Assembly (NCBI GenBank): GCA_026225115.1
Contig: JAMFSE010000019.1
Span: forward strand, 1 to 42,536
Origin: Rhodovastum atsumiense
Lineage (GTDB): Bacteria; Pseudomonadota; Alphaproteobacteria; Acetobacterales; Acetobacteraceae
Length of the DNA stretch: 42,536 nucleotides
Direction of reading: 5' to 3'
Position numbers and translations under genes: made by a program. Shown here piece by piece: positions 38,367-42,536 of this stretch; the stretch's first letter is position 1; every line of letters begins with the position of its first letter. The notes under the pieces were generated by a model that saw nothing but the letters and a program-made list of their open reading frames with translations, was not told the DNA's origin and ran no database searches.

Positions 38367-40097
38367 TTATTCGTCGGTCTGCGAGTTCCGGCGGCGAATT
38401 GCGGCCCCGAGAATATCGCCCAGCGAAGCGCCCGAATCCGAGGATCCGAATTCGCTAACTGCTTGTTTGTCCTCGTCGATCTCCTTGCCCTTGATCGTCA
38501 GCTGCAGCTTGCGCGCAGCCCGATCAACCGAGGTGATCTTGGCATCGACGGATTCACCAACGGCAAACCGCTCGGAGCGTTGCTCGGCCTTGTCGCGGGC
38601 AAGTTCGGCCCGGCGGATAAAGCCGGTCAGGACTTCGTCCACCTTCACTTCGATGCCGTTCGCCTGCACCGCGGTCACCACGCAGGTCACGATCTGACCT
38701 TTATGGATCTTGTCGAGCACGCCGGCGGCCGGATCGGCTTCCAGCTGCTTGATGCCGAGGCTGATGCGCTCTTTCTCGACATCGATATCGAGCACCTTTG
38801 CCTTGACGTTATCGCCCTTGTTGTATTTGGCGATCGCGAGCTCGCCGGAATCATCCCAGGACAGGTCCGACATATGGATCATGCCGTCGATTTCAGCGCC
38901 GATGGCAATGAACAGGCCGAATTCGGTGATGTTGCGAATCTCGCCTTCCAGCACGGAACCGATCGGGTGCTCATCCTGGAATTCTTCCCAGGGATTACGC
39001 ATGACCTGTTTCAGCCCAAGCGAGATGCGGCGCTTGGAAGCATCCACATCCAGAACGATGACATCGACTTCCTGGCTGGTGGAAACAATCTTGCCGGGAT
39101 GCGCGTTCTTCTTGGTCCAGGACATTTCGGAGACATGCACCAGGCCCTCGACGCCCGGTTCCAGTTCCACGAACGCACCGTAATCGGTGATATTCGTGAC
39201 GCGTCCCGAGGCTTTGACGCCAGGCGGGTATTTCGCGTCGACCCCTTCCCAGGGATCGGCTTCCAGCTGCTTCATGCCAAGCGAGATCCGCTGGGTATCG
39301 GCATTGAAGCGGATAACCTGCACCTTGACCGGCTGGCCGATGACCAAAGCCTCGGCCGGGTGATTGATGCGCTTCCAGGCGATGTCGGTCACGTGCAGCA
39401 GACCATCGACGCCGCCGAGGTCCACGAACGCGCCGTAATCGGTGATGTTCTTGACCACGCCGTCCAGGATCTGACCCTCTTTAAGGCCGAGGATCAATTC
39501 GGAGCGCTGCTCGGCGCGGGTTTCTTCCAGCACGGCGCGGCGCGAGACGACGATATTGCCGCGTGCCCGGTCCATCTTCAAAATCTGGAACGGCTGGGAG
39601 ATGCCCATCAACGGGGCGACGTCGCGTACGGGACGGATATCCACCTGACTGCCCGGCAGGAACGCGGTGGCGCCGCCGAGATCGACGGTAAAGCCGCCTT
39701 TGACACGGCCATGGATGACGCCGTTGACGCGGGTCTGCGCTTCGAACGATTTTTCCAGCAAGGTCCAGCTTTCTTCGCGGCGGGCTTTCTCGCGCGACAG
39801 GACCATTGAGCCGTCTTTGTCTTCGTAGCGCTCGATGAACAGGTCGAACACGTCGCCGATCTTGACTTCGGGCTTGGCGCCGACGGGGGCGAATTCGCGA
39901 AGCGGCACGCGGCCTTCGCTCTTCAAGCCGACATCGACGATCACGAAATCATCGTCGATCCGGAGCACGGTGCCGGTAACGACGGAACCTTCAAACCCGG
40001 AATTGATTCCGAGCGAGGTTTCTAAAAGGGAAGCGAAATCTTCACCGCCGGAATATGCGGGGGTCTCTGGGCGTAATGCAGTTGTTGAGGAAGCCAT
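38367..40097 (-). CDS. rpsA: 30S ribosomal protein S1
   Basis: RNA-binding protein of the small subunit, needed for initiation on structured mRNAs. It is 576 residues from the ATG at 40097 (MASSTTALRPETPAYSGGED), with six S1 (OB-fold) repeats: GSVVTGTVLRIDDDFVIVDVG, VNGVIHGRVKGGFTVDLGG, then KNITDYGAFVDLGGVDGLLH, TNITDYGAFVELEPGVEGLV, RNITEFGLFIAIGAEIDGMI and a final divergent repeat. An in-frame ATG at 40160 would add 21 residues that cover a tandem inverted repeat, so 40097 is preferred. Next downstream is ihfB, the common proteobacterial order. Confidence 0.96.
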   Translation of the reverse strand: MASSTTALRPETPAYSGGEDFASLLETSLGINSGFEGSVVTGTVLRIDDDFVIVDVGLKSEGRVPLREFAPVGAKPEVKIGDVFDLFIERYEDKDGSMVLSREKARREESWTLLEKSFEAQTRVNGVIHGRVKGGFTVDLGGATAFLPGSQVDIRPVRDVAPLMGISQPFQILKMDRARGNIVVSRRAVLEETRAEQRSELILGLKEGQILDGVVKNITDYGAFVDLGGVDGLLHVTDIAWKRINHPAEALVIGQPVKVQVIRFNADTQRISLGMKQLEADPWEGVDAKYPPGVKASGRVTNITDYGAFVELEPGVEGLVHVSEMSWTKKNAHPGKIVSTSQEVDVIVLDVDASKRRISLGLKQVMRNPWEEFQDEHPIGSVLEGEIRNITEFGLFIAIGAEIDGMIHMSDLSWDDSGELAIAKYNKGDNVKAKVLDIDVEKERISLGIKQLEADPAAGVLDKIHKGQIVTCVVTAVQANGIEVKVDEVLTGFIRRAELARDKAEQRSERFAVGESVDAKITSVDRAARKLQLTIKGKEIDEDKQAVSEFGSSDSGASLGDILGAAIRRRNSQTDE

Positions 40098-40111
40098 GTG
40101 GCTGAATATGT

Positions 40112-40137
40112 CCTTTTGAAAAGCGCTTTTGAAAGCA
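40112..40137. promoter_or_regulatory. Two tandem short inverted repeats in the rpsA leader
   Basis: CTTTTGAAAAG (40113-40123, a perfect 5-1-5 inverted repeat) is followed at once by GCTTTTGAAAGC (40125-40136, a second near-identical inverted repeat). They lie 15-40 bases upstream of the preferred rpsA start. In the mRNA they could form alternating small hairpins; S1 is known to autoregulate its own translation in E. coli, so a leader element is plausible. Confidence 0.3.
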
Positions 40138-40271
40138 GGCTTTTCGTTTGTATGCGCCATCCGGCAGACCGGATCACGGCTTGGCTATTGCCCGTGTGAA
40201 GTTTGAAACAGAGAAATTTAGAACTTAAACGAGCGAAAACCGCCCTTTTTAGAGCAATCCTCGACGGGGGC

Positions 40272-40300
40272 CGGTTAAGCGCCAAAAAGCGGCAAGTCAA
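40272..40300 (-). promoter_or_regulatory. Candidate sigma-70-type promoter of rpsA
   Basis: On the minus strand TTGACT (40300-40295) and TAACCG (40277-40272) are separated by 17 bases, giving a near-consensus -35 and a weak -10. It lies about 175 bp upstream of the rpsA start. The remainder of the 350-bp gap between rpsA and bamD (40098-40447) shows no other recognisable feature. Confidence 0.33.
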
Positions 40301-40447
40301 GAGGCCTTTGGTTAAGTTATGCTAAGCTCAGCCATGCCGGAACGCCAAGCCCGGACCGGCGCCCGCAATCGCCAGCGAAGCTTTGTTGACAAAGACCGCC
40401 GTTCCCCCGCTTCGCGTTCTCGATCTGCATGCTATAAGCCGCCACCA

Positions 40448-41323
40448 ATGACCCAGATTCGCCCCGCCACCTGTTCTTCCCCCGCACGCCTGGTCCGGTT
40501 CGGCGCGCTCGTTTTTATTGCTCTGCCCTTGTTGCTGAGCGGCTGTTCCAAGTTTTTTGGGAGCGCACCTTCACCCGGCGCGCAAACGGCTGCCGATCAG
40601 GCAAATACTGAGTCCGCCCAGGACCTGTACGCCGAGGGCCTGGCCCTAATGAAACAGGAAAATTACGACCGGGCAGTAACCAAGTTCAACCTGATCGACC
40701 AGAACTATCCTTACTCCACCTGGTCCACCCACGCGGAATTGCTGGCTGGCTACGCGCAGTATAAGAGCCAGGATTATACCAGCGCGCTGAGCTCACTCAG
40801 CCGCTATATCGCACTGCATCCCACCGACGACGAAGCGGCCTACGCCTATTATCTGAAGGCGCTGTGCTATTATGAGCAGATCGACGATGTGGAGCGCGAC
40901 CAGACCGCGACCTATGAAGCGATCCAGACCTTGGGCGACGTTATCACCCGCTATCCGGACAGCGCTTATGCCCGCGACTCCCGTATCAAGCTGCGCCTCG
41001 CCTATAACCGGCTCGCCGGGCATGAAATGGTGATCGGCCGGTATTACCAGAAACAGCATCTGTATGCCGCCGCCATCGGCCGCTACCAGGATATCATCCA
41101 GACCTATCAGTCGACGACCTTCACGGCCGAGGCCTTGGAGCGCACCACCGAGTGTTATCTCGACCTCGGCCTGACGGGGGCTGCCCAGCGCACCGCCTCG
41201 GTCCTGGCCTATAATTATCCGGGCAGCAGCTGGTACCAGGCCGCTTACGACAAGCTGCAGGCGCATAATCTGGTTGCCGATGCCCAAACCGTGCCGCCGC
41301 CGAAAAAGCACGGCTGGTTCTGA
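40448..41323 (+). CDS. bamD: Outer membrane protein assembly factor BamD
   Basis: Lipoprotein of the beta-barrel assembly machine. It is 291 residues from the ATG at 40448; the longer frame from 40319 is rejected because the signal peptide must be near the N-terminus. Signal LVFIALPLLLSGC has lipobox LLSGC. Five TPR-like repeats follow: LYAEGLALMKQENYDRAVTK, LLAGYAQYKSQDYTSALSSL, YYLKALCYYEQI and others, plus SAYARDSRIKLRLAYNRLAG and ATECYLDLGL-like ERTTECYLDLGLTGAAQRTA. recN follows after 18 bp, the usual alphaproteobacterial bamD-recN order. Confidence 0.95.
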   Translation: MTQIRPATCSSPARLVRFGALVFIALPLLLSGCSKFFGSAPSPGAQTAADQANTESAQDLYAEGLALMKQENYDRAVTKFNLIDQNYPYSTWSTHAELLAGYAQYKSQDYTSALSSLSRYIALHPTDDEAAYAYYLKALCYYEQIDDVERDQTATYEAIQTLGDVITRYPDSAYARDSRIKLRLAYNRLAGHEMVIGRYYQKQHLYAAAIGRYQDIIQTYQSTTFTAEALERTTECYLDLGLTGAAQRTASVLAYNYPGSSWYQAAYDKLQAHNLVADAQTVPPPKKHGWF

Positions 41324-41341
41324 TTGCTCTGACCTGACGCC

Positions 41342-42536
41342 ATGCTGAACAGCCTCTCGATCCGCGACGTGGTGCTGATCGAGCGGCTGGATTTGCATTT
41401 CGGACCTGGGCTGACGACGCTGACCGGCGAAACCGGCGCCGGCAAATCGATCCTGCTCGACAGCCTGGGGCTGGCTCTGGGCGCCAGGGCCGATGGCGGG
41501 CTGATCCGCAACGGCGCCGACCAGGCGGTGGTTTCGGCCGTCTTCTCGGTGCCGCGCGACCATCCGGCGGCGGCGCTGCTGGATGAGCAGGGACTCGACG
41601 GCGGCCACCGCGGCGAGAGTGACGAGATTGTGCTGCGGCGCATCATCAATCGGGACGGCCGCTCGCGCGCATTGGTGAATGATCAACCGGTCGGCGTCGT
41701 ATTATTAAAAAAACTGAGCGCCTTGCTGATCGAGGTTCAGGGGCAGCATGAACAGGTGGGGCTGGCCGATCCGGCCAATCATCTGACCTTGCTGGATGCG
41801 TTCAACGTCCCGCAAGCCGCCCGCGAAACGGTGGCCGCATGTTTCCGCGCCTGGAAGGATGCAGCAACGCGGCTGCGGGCGGCGGAGCGCGAAATTGCCG
41901 AGACGGCGCGCGATGAGGATTTGCTGCGGCACGCGGTCGATGAGCTGAACACCCTCAACCCGCAGACCGGTGAGGAGGAAGAACTGGCCGCCGAGCGGCT
42001 GCGGCTGCAATCGGGCGAGCGGCGGGCGGAGGCAATTGCGGCGGCGCTGGCGGAGCTGACGCCGAAAGATCGCCGCGCCTTGGGCCCGGCCGCGCATTTG
42101 CGCGGCGCCGCGCGGGCCTTGAGCCGGCTCGCCTCACCGGATGGCGAGCACCCGGCTGCTTCGGCCCTCGGCGCCATTGAACGCGCCGAAGAAGCTCTGG
42201 CCGAGGCCGAGACCTTGCTCAACCGCCTGGCCTATGAGGCGCAGGCCGACCCGCGGGCCTTGGAGGCGACCGAGGAGCGGCTGTTCTCGCTCCGTGCAGC
42301 CGCCCGCAAGCACGGCGTCAATGTGGTGGTGCTGCCGCAATTCCTGCAGGAATTGCGGGCCAAACTGGCGGCGCTGGAAAGCAGCGCCGCCGATATCGTG
42401 GAACTCACCCGGGAGGCCGCCGCGCGCCGCGCCGCCTATGTCGATGCCGCCGCCGCGCTGACGCAATTGCGCCAAGCCGCCGCGGAGAAGCTTACCCTGG
42501 CGCTGGGCGCGGAATTACCGCCGCTGAAACTGGACC
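41342..42536 (+). CDS. recN: DNA repair protein RecN (5' part, runs off the window)
   Basis: SMC-like ATPase for double-strand break repair. The first 398 codons are present and open to the window end. It starts MLNSLSIRDVVLIERLDLHF, with Walker A GETGAGKS (29-36) and the GLALGARADGGLIRNGADQA segment. IEVQGQHEQVGLADPANHLT is the RecN Q-loop signature. From about residue 155 a coiled-coil arm rich in Ala, Glu and Arg begins. The C-terminal Walker B half is beyond the edge. It follows bamD by 18 bp. Confidence 0.95.
   Translation, partial: MLNSLSIRDVVLIERLDLHFGPGLTTLTGETGAGKSILLDSLGLALGARADGGLIRNGADQAVVSAVFSVPRDHPAAALLDEQGLDGGHRGESDEIVLRRIINRDGRSRALVNDQPVGVVLLKKLSALLIEVQGQHEQVGLADPANHLTLLDAFNVPQAARETVAACFRAWKDAATRLRAAEREIAETARDEDLLRHAVDELNTLNPQTGEEEELAAERLRLQSGERRAEAIAAALAELTPKDRRALGPAAHLRGAARALSRLASPDGEHPAASALGAIERAEEALAEAETLLNRLAYEAQADPRALEATEERLFSLRAAARKHGVNVVVLPQFLQELRAKLAALESSAADIVELTREAAARRAAYVDAAAALTQLRQAAAEKLTLALGAELPPLKLD

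Noticed and set aside
38463-39809. A 448-codon open frame on the plus strand opposite rpsA
   Set aside because: Antisense mirror of the S1 repeats, with repeated His/Asp/Phe-rich patterns that are the complement of the S1 motif, not a protein family.
40386-40438. TTGACA (40386) and TATAAG (40433) as the bamD promoter
   Set aside because: The spacing between them is 41 bases, far from the 16-18 needed.

Overview
The window is a gene-dense bacterial chromosome segment, roughly 60% G+C by eye. Housekeeping families and gene order point to an alphaproteobacterium, most likely the Acetobacteraceae (Rhodospirillales): guaB-rsmB-GNAT-guaA, hslVU, coq7, rpsA / ihfB-lapA-pyrF-trpF, bamD-recN, a DUF3775 gene, the MbfA-type ferritin/iron exporter and Mg-type HemB. 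The family-level placement is inference from gene content and style. There is no prophage, integrase, transposase, CRISPR array or plasmid function.

Layout. 1-1150: two small accessory genes (F420-type NADP oxidoreductase, SnoaL-like). 1167-6354, minus strand: guaB, an rsmB-type methyltransferase, a GNAT acetyltransferase and guaA. 6506-8620, minus strand: split chromate transporter chrA1/chrA2 and an aldo/keto reductase. 8723-11840: Pho box, pstS, an intercistronic terminator, pstC and pstA, with no pstB or phoU following. 12053-14911: hslV-hslU-dsbB-coq7, a tightly overlapping run. 15008-18836: a frameshifted small lipoprotein remnant, a Tat-exported Met-rich multicopper oxidase, aroC and fabI. 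19010-20335: pdxH, ppa and a CAT-anticodon tRNA. 20496-25789: small lipoprotein, ettA, GNAT, a short DUF2076 protein, hemB and an SDR. 25786-28167: squalene/phytoene synthase-like gene, sodB and mbfA. 28335-31552: a TPR-sulfotransferase with an N-terminal SEC-C-like cysteine motif, overlapping a TPR-glycosyltransferase. 31693-36136: dienelactone hydrolase, IalB-like protein, rlmN, DUF3775, a broken SDR and an intact SDR. 36174-40097, minus strand: rpsA, then ihfB-lapA-pyrF-trpF. 40448-end: bamD and the start of recN.

The most unusual structure is a family of intergenic palindromic elements. There are two near-complete copies (about 130-150 bp, 11837-11968 and 31549-31697) and two half or degenerate copies (2843-2942 and 4777-4839). 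In the complete copies, each end is an inverted arm that begins with TAAG, forms a 10-bp hairpin, and continues into an A-tract. The right-arm hairpins of all four copies share the same tetranucleotide loop. The centre of the complete copies is a G+C-rich palindrome. Stem bases differ between copies but pairing is kept by paired changes, and TAA stop codons of adjacent genes sit inside the TAAG ends. The A-tract / GC-stem / T-tract order looks like a two-way terminator that has spread as a repeat.

The genes cover GMP synthesis, phosphate uptake, protein quality control, ubiquinone, haem and B6 metabolism, translation (S1, EttA, RlmN, RsmB), iron/oxidative-stress defence (sodB, mbfA, multicopper oxidase) and envelope biogenesis (BamD, LapA). 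Coding is very compact: start-stop overlaps of the ATGA, GTGA, TTGA and even CTGA type all occur.
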